Source: DASRCB01 sp035653295
GTDB taxonomy: Bacteria > Acidobacteriota > Terriglobia > Bryobacterales > Bryobacteraceae
Assembly (NCBI GenBank): GCA_035653295.1
Contig: DASRCB010000295.1
Coordinates: 1-22,981 of the forward strand
Reading direction: 5' to 3'
DNA length: 22,981 nt
Shown: positions 6,136 to 13,424 of the stretch, piece after piece
How positions within the stretch are numbered: the stretch's first letter is position 1
Layout: each line of letters opens with the position of its first letter
The notes under the pieces: generated by a model
Told to the model about the DNA's origin: nothing
The model's input: the letters and a program-made list of their open reading frames with translations, nothing else
Database searches by the model: none
Position numbers and translations under genes: made by a program

Positions 6136-8001
6136 TCACGTCAGGTACCACGGCACATTCACGATGACGATGCGCCGATCACCCTGCAACAGCAGCAGCG
6201 CCGCAAGCAGCTTTCCGCGCTGGTTATGCAGGAAGTATTCGTACCAGCGGCGTTCGATCAGCTCCGGCAGCACCACCGCGATGGTGCGATCGGCGTGCTC
6301 GTGCTCCAGCTTCAGAACGTGATCGACGATGGGCTGGATCACGAATCGAAACGGCGATTTCAGGACGACCAGTTTTGGGGCCCCGAGTCCCGCCTTCTCC
6401 GCCGGCTGCTCCACGCAAGCCGGCCATTCCTGGCGGAGCGATTTCGTCTGCTCGCCGCATTCGATATGGAGCGCGATGACGTCGCGGGAAAGCGTCAGCG
6501 CGAAACGCAGCGCCTTTTCCGACACCTTCGTCCAGTTCTCGACCGGCACCACAACGAGGGGCGGCTTCAGACCTTTCGTGGAGATGCACTGGGGTCCCTG
6601 CGTCTGCACCGCGTCGCGGTCGTAGTGCCGCCGCACGGCGAACATCACGGCCATGAGCGCCGGAACCAGCAGCACCACCATCCATGCGCCTTCGACGAAT
6701 TTGGCCAGAATGACGACGACGACGGTGGCCGCAGTCGCGAGCGCGCCGAGTCCATTGATGAACATGCTGCCGATATGCCGGCGCTCGCGCTGCTTTCTCC
6801 AGTGCGCCACCATGCCCGCCTGGGACATGGTGAAAGCCAGAAACGCGCCGACCGCAAACAGCGGAATGAGGCGGTCGGTCACGCCGCCGAAGGCGGTGAT
6901 GATCACGCCGGAGAGGACCGCGAGCACCCAGATGCCCTCGGTGTAGACAAGCCGGCGGCCGCGGTTCGCGAATGAGTGCGGCAGGAAGCTGTTCTCGGCG
7001 ACTGCGCGGCACAGCCTCGGGAAATCGGCAAACGAGGTGTTCGCGGACAGGCAAAGCACCATCAGAATGGACGAGATCGCGATCCAGTAAACGGCGCCAC
7101 GGCCTGCTACGGCGCCAATGAGCTGCGAAAGAATGCTCTGATACTGAGCGCTGCCGGGCTGGGTTGCCCCGATGTGGTAAACCTGCACCAGCCAGGCGAT
7201 GCCGAGCAGCAGCACGATGAGGATGGCGATGATGATGGTAAGCGTCCGGCGCGCGTTGTCCACCACCGGTTCGCGAAACGCCTGTACGCCGTTGCTGACG
7301 GCCTCCACGCCGGTCATGGCGGTACAACCGCTGGCGAAGGCGCGCAGGACGATCCAGATGCTCGCTGCTTCGGCGACCGGCTTCATCGCAGGCGGCGCGA
7401 CCGCCGGGTGCAAGCGCCCGCCGCTGGCCAGCGTCAGCCACACACCCCAGCCGATGATGCTTACAAGGGAGGCGACGAACAGGTAGGTGGGGGCCATGAA
7501 CACTAAGCCAGCCTCCCGGACGCCGCGCAGGTTAACGACCGTGAGCAGCGCCAGAATTCCGAGGCACAGTCCGAGGGTATGCGGCTGCAGCGCGGGCGCG
7601 GCGGAGATCAGCGCCCCGACACCAGCAGAAATGCCGACGGCGACGTTCAGGACGTAATCGGTGGCGAGCGCCGCGGCGGCGAGCAGGCCGGCATAATCGC
7701 CGAGGTTTTCATGCGCGACGGTATATGAACCGCCGCCGCCCGGGTAGGCGGCAATGGTCTGCCGATAGCTGAAATAAACGATGGCCAGCAGGACGACGAT
7801 CGCCGCCGTGATGGGCATGATGTACCCCAGTCCGAGCGCGCCCAGAGGCAGCAGGATGGTAAGCGCGGCCTCGGGACCGTAAGCCGCGGAGCTGAGCGCA
7901 TCCAGTCCGAAAGTGGGCACTCCCGCCGCCGGGCCGATCCGTTCGCTTTTGGCCTCACTGGAAGCCAGCGGCCGGCCAAGTAGCTTATCGACGAGGGGCA
8001 T
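6136..8001 (-). CDS. APC-superfamily permease of the KimA/YdaO potassium-uptake type
   Basis: This 621-residue protein has about 12 membrane segments in residues 25-440 and a cytoplasmic C-terminal domain of about 180 residues. Signatures of the YdaO/KimA branch are FGLDALSSAAYG (31-42), SYRQTIAAYPGGGGSYTVA (78-96), ENLGDYAGLL, ALATDYVLNVAVGISAG (111-127) and VVNLRGVREAG. Asp34, Tyr41, Asp115 and Tyr116 occupy positions matching residues implicated in K+ binding in Bacillus KimA, offset by two. The C-terminal part (from about LVVVPVENWTKVSEKALRFALTLS) looks like a UspA-type fold. KimA is a high-affinity K+/H+ symporter inhibited by c-di-AMP in Bacillus; control here is unknown. The ATG at 8001 is chosen over an upstream TTG-type start because family similarity begins there. 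An amino-acid permease function remains possible. Confidence 0.85.
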   Translation of the reverse strand: MPLVDKLLGRPLASSEAKSERIGPAAGVPTFGLDALSSAAYGPEAALTILLPLGALGLGYIMPITAAIVVLLAIVYFSYRQTIAAYPGGGGSYTVAHENLGDYAGLLAAAALATDYVLNVAVGISAGVGALISAAPALQPHTLGLCLGILALLTVVNLRGVREAGLVFMAPTYLFVASLVSIIGWGVWLTLASGGRLHPAVAPPAMKPVAEAASIWIVLRAFASGCTAMTGVEAVSNGVQAFREPVVDNARRTLTIIIAILIVLLLGIAWLVQVYHIGATQPGSAQYQSILSQLIGAVAGRGAVYWIAISSILMVLCLSANTSFADFPRLCRAVAENSFLPHSFANRGRRLVYTEGIWVLAVLSGVIITAFGGVTDRLIPLFAVGAFLAFTMSQAGMVAHWRKQRERRHIGSMFINGLGALATAATVVVVILAKFVEGAWMVVLLVPALMAVMFAVRRHYDRDAVQTQGPQCISTKGLKPPLVVVPVENWTKVSEKALRFALTLSRDVIALHIECGEQTKSLRQEWPACVEQPAEKAGLGAPKLVVLKSPFRFVIQPIVDHVLKLEHEHADRTIAVVLPELIERRWYEYFLHNQRGKLLAALLLLQGDRRIVIVNVPWYLT

Positions 8002-8075
8002 AGACGCTTTCCCGATGGTAGCCCGCCGGTGGTAAAGCGCCTGGCCGCGGATGCCGATGGAATACACGGGGAAGG

Positions 8076-9653
8076 GTGTCCGACGTGAGCGCAATCACCA
8101 CGGTCCAGCCGGCGGAACCGAAAACGGCGCGTTTACGCGTCCCAGCGTGGCTGCGCCCATCACTGCTCGACTGTCTGTGCATCGCCCTGCTGATCTGGCT
8201 AGTGGCCTTTACCGCGGGGGGCGGGAGCGCAGGATTGTTGCAGGACGCCGGGACCGGCTGTCACGTCCGCGTCGGCGATTTCATCCTCCATCGGCACGCG
8301 GTCCCGCGCATTGACGTTTTCTCGTTCACGCGGAGCGGACAGCCCTGGTATGCATGGGAGTGGCTCTCGGGCGTGCTCTTCGCCGCGCTGAACCTGATCG
8401 GCGGACTGAAGGCGATCGTGCTCTTCAGCGCGGCCCTAATTACGGCGACTATCGCGGTGCTGGTGCGGCATATGGTGTGGCGCGGCGCGAACGCGCTGGT
8501 CGTGCTCTTCCTGGTGCACGTCGGCATTGCCGTCAGCTCCCTGCACTTTCTCGCCCGGCCGCACCTGTTCACGTTCTTCTTCATGGCGGTTTCGCTGTAC
8601 GTGATCGATCGCGACCGCCGGGTTTATCTGCTGGTGCCGCTCTCCGCCGTTTGGGCCAACCTCCACGGCGGCTTCATCGCGCTCCCGGCAAGCCTCCTCT
8701 GCCTTTCCGTGGGCCACGTTTGCGGAGCAGCGCTTCAGCCCGCAACGGGGCGCCAAGTAGCACTCAGACGAGCGCGCCGGTACGCGACGGTGGCGGGCGC
8801 GTGCCTCCTCGCATCCGGCCTGAACCCCTACGGGTTCGCGGAGCACCTGCACATCGCGCGCTACATGAATGCCGCCTGGATTCGCCAGATCGTGCTCGAG
8901 TTTCAGGGTCCGCGGTTTGAAGGGATGCCAGGTCTGTACGCCGAGGTCCTCGTCCTGGGCGCGGCGATGCTTGCGCTTCGTCTGGCGATGCGCGGCGACA
9001 TCCCCCGTGCGCTGCTGCTGGGCCTGTGGCTGCACGCGGGGCTTCAGTCGGTGCGCCACCTTCCGGTGCTGGCGGTCGTCGCTCTGCCGCTCGCGGCCGG
9101 GGAACTGGAAGAAGCCTGGCAGTGGCTGGTTCGAAGCGCACAGTCCGGGGCGCTTCGCCGCACTCTCGACTCCATCGCCAGCGATTACACGGAAGCCATC
9201 GGACGCATCAGCGTCTGGCCCGCGATCGCCCTCGCATTGTTCGCCGCAACGAACGCGCTCCCCTTTCCGACGGATTTTCCGGAGCCGCGCTACCCGGTCT
9301 CCATGGTCACCAGATACGCGGCCCTGCTCGCGAACTCGCGCGTCTTTTCCACCGATTCGACCGGCGATTACCTCACCTGGCGCCTGTATCCCTACGGCCG
9401 CGTGTTTATCGACGGACGTTCCGACATGTACGGACCTCGGCTCGCTGACGAGTACATGACCGCGCTCAACGGCGCGCGCGGCTGGGAAGCCGTGCTGCAC
9501 CGCTACAGTGTGAACACCGTGCTGCTGCCTCCCGATGCAGCGCTGTGTTCCCTGCTCCGCCGGGACGCGCGGTGGAAAACGATCGAGGACGGACGCGACT
9601 TCTCCCTGTTCCAGCGCCGCCGCTTCACCGACATCGACACCGAAGCGCCGTAG
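8076..9653 (+). CDS. Polytopic membrane protein, possibly GT-C glycosyltransferase-like
   Basis: This 525-residue integral membrane protein has roughly ten hydrophobic segments between residues 30 and 400, followed by a soluble C-terminal domain of about 120 residues. After the first segment come DAGTGCHVRVGDFIL and then IDVFSFTRSGQPWYAWEWL, an acidic/aromatic loop that recalls the first external loop of GT-C enzymes. The C-terminal part has STGDYLTWRLYPYGRVFIDGR, which I associate with large uncharacterised membrane proteins of Acidobacteriota and Planctomycetota. If GT-C-like, it would use a lipid-linked sugar donor at the outer face of the membrane; this is inference. Start: GTG at 8076, or GTG at 8085, which is better spaced (8 nt) from GAAGGG at 8071-8076. 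Divergent from the permease. Confidence 0.7.
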   Translation: MSDVSAITTVQPAEPKTARLRVPAWLRPSLLDCLCIALLIWLVAFTAGGGSAGLLQDAGTGCHVRVGDFILHRHAVPRIDVFSFTRSGQPWYAWEWLSGVLFAALNLIGGLKAIVLFSAALITATIAVLVRHMVWRGANALVVLFLVHVGIAVSSLHFLARPHLFTFFFMAVSLYVIDRDRRVYLLVPLSAVWANLHGGFIALPASLLCLSVGHVCGAALQPATGRQVALRRARRYATVAGACLLASGLNPYGFAEHLHIARYMNAAWIRQIVLEFQGPRFEGMPGLYAEVLVLGAAMLALRLAMRGDIPRALLLGLWLHAGLQSVRHLPVLAVVALPLAAGELEEAWQWLVRSAQSGALRRTLDSIASDYTEAIGRISVWPAIALALFAATNALPFPTDFPEPRYPVSMVTRYAALLANSRVFSTDSTGDYLTWRLYPYGRVFIDGRSDMYGPRLADEYMTALNGARGWEAVLHRYSVNTVLLPPDAALCSLLRRDARWKTIEDGRDFSLFQRRRFTDIDTEAP

Positions 9654-9720
9654 CGCGCATTCGGACGTATCATATGGGTGGCGCCTGTCATCGCGCCCAC
9701 AACAGCCGTTCCAGCCTGCT

Positions 9721-9729
9721 TGTTACAAT
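9721..9729 (+). promoter_or_regulatory. Candidate extended -10 box of the biotin carboxylase operon
   Basis: TGTTACAAT fits an extended -10 (TGn plus TACAAT, 9724-9729). It ends 3 nt before the ATG at 9733 and 9 nt before the ATG at 9739. Start-site spacing favours leaderless translation from 9739, which would also give the commonly seen MFxKVLxANRGEIA amino end. Confidence 0.5.
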
Positions 9730-9732
9730 CCA

Positions 9733-11247
9733 ATGTCCATGTTCAGAAAGGTTCTGGTTGCGAACCGCGGAGAGATCGCGGTGCGCATCGTGCGCGGCCT
9801 TCATGAGCTGCGCATTCCGGCATTGGCCGTGTACTCGGATGCCGATCGCGACGCTCTGCATGTTCGAATGGCCGAGGAGGCCGCATACATCGGCGCGGCT
9901 CCGTCGACCGAGAGCTATCTGCGCATCGATCGCATCATCGAGGCCGCACACCGGCACGGCGCCGACGCGGTGCATCCTGGCTACGGGTTCCTCAGCGAGA
10001 ACGCCGAGTTCGCAGCCGCGTGCGAGGAAGAAGGACTGGTGTTCATTGGTCCATCCGCGCAATCCATCAAGCGGCTCGGCTCGAAGACGGCCGCACGGCA
10101 ACTGGCGAAGGCGGCCGGCGTCCCGGTAGTGCCCGGCACGGAGGACGCCACCCGGGAGGCAGAGGAGGCGCGGCGGATCGCGGCCGAACTGGGCTATCCC
10201 GTGCTGCTCAAGGCCGCGGCGGGCGGTGGCGGAAAGGGCATGCGCCGCGTGGACAGCGAGGACGAGCTGGAATCCGCCATTCGCGACGCCTCCAGCGAAG
10301 CCGAACGGGCGTTCGGCAGCGGCGAAGTTTATATCGAGAAGCTCATCGTCGATCCGCGGCACATAGAAATTCAGCTCATCGGCGATCGCCACGGCAATCT
10401 GGTGCACCTTGGCGAGCGCGAATGCTCCATCCAGCGGCGGCACCAAAAGGTGATCGAGGAGTGCCCGTCGCCTCTTTCCGCCACACGCCCGGAGCTGCGC
10501 TCGGCGATGGGAGAGGCGGCGGTGGCGGTGGCGCGCGAGGCCGGATATTTCAACGCCGGCACCGCCGAATTCATCGTCGACCGCGATGGCAAATTCTACT
10601 TTCTCGAAATGAACACGCGGCTGCAGGTGGAGCACGGAGTAACGGAACTGGTCACCGGCGTCGATCTGCTGCACCTTCAGGTTCTGGTTGCCGCCGGCGG
10701 CACGCTGCCGCTGCGACAGACCGAAATCCAATGGCGAGGCGCGGCGATCGAGTGCAGGGTCTGCGCCGAGGATCCGGAAGCGGGCTTTCTGCCCACCGGC
10801 GGACGCGTCGCGCAGCTGAGCGAACCGGGCGGCCCCGGCGTACGCGTGGATTCCGGCCTGTATGCGGGGTTCGAGGTTCCGTTCGAGTACGATCCCATGC
10901 TGTCGAAAATGATGGTCTGGGCCGGCGACCGGGCCACCGCGATTGCCCGGTGCCGCCGCGCACTGGAGGAATACGCGATAACCGGGGTAAAGACGAACCT
11001 TGGCTTTCTGCGACACATTATGGACGACCCCGAATTCATCGCCGGCCGGCTTCATACCGGCTTTATTCCGGGTTTCCTGGAGCGCAGACCGCGCGAGGCG
11101 CCCTGTCCGGAGCTGGAAGACATGGCCGCGCTGATCGCCGCGGCGCACGTCCGCGCGCGAAACACGAACGGAAACGGAGCGGGCGCGCAGCGGCAGGGAT
11201 CGGTGAGCCGGTGGCTTGCGAACGGCCGTGCGGGGGTGCTGCGGTGA
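9733..11247 (+). CDS. accC: Biotin carboxylase subunit of an acyl-CoA carboxylase
   Basis: The enzyme carboxylates biotin on a carrier protein using ATP and bicarbonate. The N-terminal domain starts KVLVANRGEIAVRI (6-19). HPGYGFLSENAEFA (81-94) and the ATP-grasp glycine loop AAAGGGGKGM (161-170) follow, then IEIQLIGDRHGNLVHLGERECSIQRRHQKVIEE. Metal-binding Glu279 and Glu292 and the catalytic-region MNTRLQVEH (293-301) are present; the usual HPVTE reads HGVTE. At 504 residues it exceeds a typical AccC (about 450) by a C-terminal tail rich in Ala, Asn, Gly and Arg. It overlaps the biotin carrier gene by 4 bp (GTGA), so the two are coupled. The long-tailed subunit next to an acyl-CoA-type carrier suggests propionyl-/methylcrotonyl-type carboxylase at least as much as acetyl-CoA carboxylase. 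The carboxyltransferase must be elsewhere. Start may be 9739. Confidence 0.93.
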   Translation: MSMFRKVLVANRGEIAVRIVRGLHELRIPALAVYSDADRDALHVRMAEEAAYIGAAPSTESYLRIDRIIEAAHRHGADAVHPGYGFLSENAEFAAACEEEGLVFIGPSAQSIKRLGSKTAARQLAKAAGVPVVPGTEDATREAEEARRIAAELGYPVLLKAAAGGGGKGMRRVDSEDELESAIRDASSEAERAFGSGEVYIEKLIVDPRHIEIQLIGDRHGNLVHLGERECSIQRRHQKVIEECPSPLSATRPELRSAMGEAAVAVAREAGYFNAGTAEFIVDRDGKFYFLEMNTRLQVEHGVTELVTGVDLLHLQVLVAAGGTLPLRQTEIQWRGAAIECRVCAEDPEAGFLPTGGRVAQLSEPGGPGVRVDSGLYAGFEVPFEYDPMLSKMMVWAGDRATAIARCRRALEEYAITGVKTNLGFLRHIMDDPEFIAGRLHTGFIPGFLERRPREAPCPELEDMAALIAAAHVRARNTNGNGAGAQRQGSVSRWLANGRAGVLR

Positions 11248-11696
11248 ACTGGCGGGTAGTGGTCGGCGATCGCGAAATTCCCATCGATCTGGCGAAGCTG
11301 CCGGACATGCGCGAAGTAGAGCCGGGCGTCTATTCCGTGCTTCAGGACGGACGCAGCTTTCTCTTTCGGGTCGCGCCCGTGAACGGCGCCGTGCTGGTAA
11401 GCGTCGCAGGCCGCGATTATAAGGTTGTAGCGAGCGACCCGCGCGCCGGCGGCCGCCATGGGCGGCACACACTGGGCGAAGGCCGCCAGAACATCGGCGC
11501 GCCGATGCCGGGCAAAGTGATCCGCGTGCTCGTGGCGGAAGGCGATGCCGTGCAGCACGGCCAGGGACTCGCCGTGGTGGAAGCGATGAAAATGCAGAAC
11601 GAGGTCAGGGCGCCCCGCGACGGCCGCGTGGTCGCGGTCAAGGCCAAAGCCGGCGACGCGGTCACCGCCGGCGCGGTGCTGCTCACAATCGAGTAG
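11244..11696 (+). CDS. Biotin carboxyl carrier protein (biotin/lipoyl-attachment domain)
   Basis: This 150-residue carrier has the biotinylation motif EAMKM at 113-117, with Lys116 as the biotin site. It lies in a complete attachment domain (about 83-150: IGAPMPGKVIRVLVAEGD, then GQGLAVVEAMKMQNEVRAPRDGRVV). The first 65 residues form a beta-rich domain (VVVGDREIPIDL, then GVYSVLQDGRSFLFRV and VLVSVAGRDYKV). This resembles the BT-type region that precedes the carrier in propionyl-/methylcrotonyl-CoA carboxylase alpha chains, so carboxylase plus this protein look like an alpha chain split in two. GTG start at 11244 overlaps the upstream TGA by 4 bp. The extended, non-Ala/Pro-rich linker differs from E. 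coli AccB. Confidence 0.92.
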   Translation: MNWRVVVGDREIPIDLAKLPDMREVEPGVYSVLQDGRSFLFRVAPVNGAVLVSVAGRDYKVVASDPRAGGRHGRHTLGEGRQNIGAPMPGKVIRVLVAEGDAVQHGQGLAVVEAMKMQNEVRAPRDGRVVAVKAKAGDAVTAGAVLLTIE

Positions 11697-11699
11697 ACT
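11694..11699 (+). promoter_or_regulatory. Possible -10 box before the DnaC-like gene
   Basis: TAGACT overlaps the carrier gene stop and ends 7 nt before the ATG at 11707. There is no Shine-Dalgarno in the gap. It matches the positional pattern of the other close-to-start boxes but has a weaker sequence. Confidence 0.3.
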
Positions 11700-11706
11700 G
11701 GGCAAC

Positions 11707-12462
11707 ATGCCGACCGCGGTTTGCGCCAAATGCCAGGGATCGGGGTGGGTGGTACGCGAGCACGCCGGCCTTTCCGGCGCAGAGCGCTGTGAGTGCGTGC
11801 AGAACGAGAGAGCCGGGCATCTGTTGGAAGATGCCGCCATCCCGCCGAACTACCGCAACGCTTCGGTCGATAACTTCCTGATTCCTCGGGACAACCCCGT
11901 TTCGGGCACACTCATGGCCGAGGTGGTCCTGAAGGTCCGCCGATTTGTCCGCGAGTTCCCCGCCCCGGACAAGCCAGGCCTGCTGTTCATCGGAAGCCCT
12001 GGGACGGGCAAGACACATCTGGCCGTGGCCGCTCTCAAAGAGCTGATCTCGAGGGGCTTCGAGGGCGTTTTCTTCGATTACCAGAACCTCCTGGAGCGGA
12101 TTCGCGCCAGCTTCGATGCCGCCTCGGGGACAAGCGATCGCGAGGCTTACCGCACCGCACTCGATACCGACATCCTGCTGCTCGATGATCTCGGCGCGCA
12201 TCGCGTAACCGAGTTCACAGAAGATACGATTACAGCCATCATCACGCATCGCTGTAATCATCGGAAAGCGCTCATCGCCACCACGAACCTGCGCGACCCC
12301 GAGGTCGGGGACCGGCGGGGCTCAGGCCTCGAGAACGACATTAACTCGCGCTATTTCCTCGAGGAAAGGCTGGGGAGCCGCGCCCGATCGCGTCTTTTTG
12401 AAATGTGCCGTGTGATTCGAATGCCCGCGATTGACGATTACCGGATCCGAACCCGCCGCTAG
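11707..12462 (+). CDS. DnaC/DnaI-like AAA+ ATPase, putative replicative helicase loader
   Basis: This 251-residue protein has an N-terminal Cys cluster (C6, C9, C28, C30: CAKCQGSGW and CEC), likely a zinc-binding element as in DnaI-type loaders. A linker with IPPNYRNASVDNF (about 45-57) leads to an AAA+ core: Walker A GSPGTGKTHL (96-105, Lys102), DYQNLLERIRASF sensor-helix region, Walker B ILLLDDLG (156-163) and sensor 1 ATTNL (191-195). The SRLFEMC stretch near residue 230 fits the arginine-finger/sensor 2 area. It would load DnaB-type helicase during replication initiation or restart. Related IstB proteins of IS21 elements share this fold, but there is no IstA transposase next door, and the zinc cluster favours a chromosomal loader. 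It starts 10 bp after the carboxylase operon. Confidence 0.87.
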   Translation: MPTAVCAKCQGSGWVVREHAGLSGAERCECVQNERAGHLLEDAAIPPNYRNASVDNFLIPRDNPVSGTLMAEVVLKVRRFVREFPAPDKPGLLFIGSPGTGKTHLAVAALKELISRGFEGVFFDYQNLLERIRASFDAASGTSDREAYRTALDTDILLLDDLGAHRVTEFTEDTITAIITHRCNHRKALIATTNLRDPEVGDRRGSGLENDINSRYFLEERLGSRARSRLFEMCRVIRMPAIDDYRIRTRR

Positions 12463-12485
12463 AACCTACGCTCTAGAATAGGTTC
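12462..12485. terminator. Inverted repeat after the DnaC-like gene
   Basis: GAACCTA (12462-12468) and TAGGTTC (12479-12485) form a perfect 7-bp stem with a 10-nt loop starting in the stop codon. No T-run follows, so it is either a weak terminator or a binding site. GAATAGGTTC from its right arm recurs twice at 14106-14133. Confidence 0.35.
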
Positions 12486-12502
12486 AGAGGCTCGTCATCG
12501 AA

Positions 12503-12536
12503 CTGTAATCCGTTTGTAACGTTGCGCCGTTACATT
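12503..12536 (+). promoter_or_regulatory. Pho-box-like direct repeat, palindrome and -10 before the PhoB-type gene
   Basis: CTGTAAT (12503-12509), a 4-nt spacer and TTGTAAC (12514-12520) reproduce the 7+4+7 layout of a PhoB box (consensus CTGTCAT repeats). A TACATT -10 candidate (12531-12536) starts 10 bp after it, the spacing seen in PhoB-activated promoters. Overlapping is a perfect inverted repeat, TGTAACG (12515-12521) and CGTTACA (12528-12534). This suggests autoregulation by the gene downstream. Confidence 0.45.
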
Positions 12537-12552
12537 CAGGTTTGCAGGCCAT

Positions 12553-13269
12553 ATGAAGAAAATTGCCCTCATCGAAGATGACACCGACCTGTTCTCGCTG
12601 ATCCGCTATAACCTCGAGAAGGAAGGGTTCACGTTCACAGGCCAGCAGACCGGGCGGGCAGCGGTAGACTTCTTCCGGCGCGAGCGCCCGGACCTAATCA
12701 TCCTGGACATCATGCTCCCGGATCAGGACGGCCTGGAAATCTGTAAGTCGCTGCGGAACCACCCCGATCTTGCCCACGTACCCGTAATCTTCCTTACCGC
12801 CCGCGCCTCGGAAACCGACCGGATCATCGGTCTCGAACTGGGCGCCAGCGATTACATCGTGAAGCCGTTCTTCGTACGCGAGTTGGTGGCCCGCGTGAAG
12901 GCGCACCTGCGCGGCCAGACCGCCGCCGTTCCCAGGCTGCTTCGTTTCGGCGGGCTGGAGCTGGATCGGGATTCCTGCACGGTCCGGCTGAATGGCGCGG
13001 AGGTGGTTCTGACCGCCACCGAATTCCGGCTGCTCGAATACCTGATGAGCCGGCCGGGGGTGGTGTTCAGCCGTGAGCAGCTTCTGGATTCGGTGTGGGG
13101 GCAGGACCGGGCGGTCACGGACAGGACCGTGGATGTGTACATCCTTCGGCTGCGGCAGAAGATCGAGGCCGACCCCGCGAATCCGCGAATGATCCGTTCT
13201 GTCCGCGGCTTCGGGTACAGCTTCAATGAAGCGGGTGCGCTGGCCGATCCGGCGGCCGCCGTCTCCTGA
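12553..13269 (+). CDS. OmpR/PhoB-family response regulator without a linked kinase
   Basis: This 238-residue two-domain regulator has a receiver domain at 1-120 with acidic pocket Glu8-Asp9-Asp10, phosphoacceptor Asp52 (LIILDIMLPDQDG), Thr82 and Lys104 (IVKPF). A winged-helix effector at about 128-228 is of OmpR/PhoB type (LTATEFRLLEYLMSRPGVVFSREQLLDSVWG, then RTVDVYILRLRQKIE and RSVRGFGY). It closely resembles PhoB in phrasing. All residues needed for phosphorylation are present. No histidine kinase or phosphate transporter is adjacent; the next operon is polysaccharide export, so it may control that operon, phosphate genes or both. The short alanine-rich tail (ADPAAAVS) is variable. A Pho-box-like site precedes the gene. 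Confidence 0.92.
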   Translation: MKKIALIEDDTDLFSLIRYNLEKEGFTFTGQQTGRAAVDFFRRERPDLIILDIMLPDQDGLEICKSLRNHPDLAHVPVIFLTARASETDRIIGLELGASDYIVKPFFVRELVARVKAHLRGQTAAVPRLLRFGGLELDRDSCTVRLNGAEVVLTATEFRLLEYLMSRPGVVFSREQLLDSVWGQDRAVTDRTVDVYILRLRQKIEADPANPRMIRSVRGFGYSFNEAGALADPAAAVS

Positions 13270-13288
13270 GATCCGCCGGTACTGATGC

Positions 13289-13317
13289 GGTGGTTCCATG
13301 CCGGTCCTGGAACCACC
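13289..13317 (+). terminator. Strong hairpin after the response regulator gene
   Basis: GGTGGTTCCA (13289-13298) and TGGAACCACC (13308-13317) form a perfect 10-bp stem with a 9-nt loop, 20 bp after the stop codon. No U-tract follows, so termination would not be classical; an mRNA-stabilising 3' structure is also possible. Confidence 0.55.
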
Positions 13318-13352
13318 CGTACGAAAGCGGCTGCAGTCGCGCCAAAACGCCA

Positions 13353-13364
13353 CATTGTACAATG
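13353..13364. promoter_or_regulatory. 12-bp perfect palindrome containing a -10-like box
   Basis: CATTGTACAATG is a perfect palindrome 60 bp before the export protein start. It contains TACAAT (13358-13363), a possible -10 box, so a protein bound here would block that promoter. A short stem CCCC-GCT-GGGG followed by TTT (13382-13396) lies in the predicted leader. Confidence 0.4.
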
Positions 13365-13424
13365 AGTTGTTCGTGCGTCAGCCCCGCTGGGGGTTTGGCC
13401 GCGGGCAAAACCATATCGAGGTCA

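Noticed and set aside
8002..8075. ydaO/kimA-type c-di-AMP riboswitch expected ahead of a KimA-like permease
   Set aside because: The gap is far too short for that riboswitch and contains none of its conserved segments.
8436..9500. Minus-strand open frame (354 codons) opposite the polytopic membrane protein
   Set aside because: The His/Arg/Gln-rich translation is typical of the shadow of a hydrophobic membrane gene.
9688..11472. Long minus-strand open frame (594 codons) opposite the biotin carboxylase and carrier genes
   Set aside because: It lies antisense to two clearly recognised proteins in very GC-rich DNA, where stop codons are scarce. Its translation has no recognisable domain.
11707..12462. 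IstB subunit of an IS21-family element
   Set aside because: Same AAA+ fold, but there is no IstA transposase or terminal repeats nearby, and the N-terminal Cys cluster fits DnaI/DnaC-type loaders better.
13370..13424. Possible c-di-GMP (GEMM-type) riboswitch, from GGGCAAAACC near 13403-13412
   Set aside because: Only this short string resembles the motif. The second stem, tetraloop and receptor segments are missing and the leader is too short.
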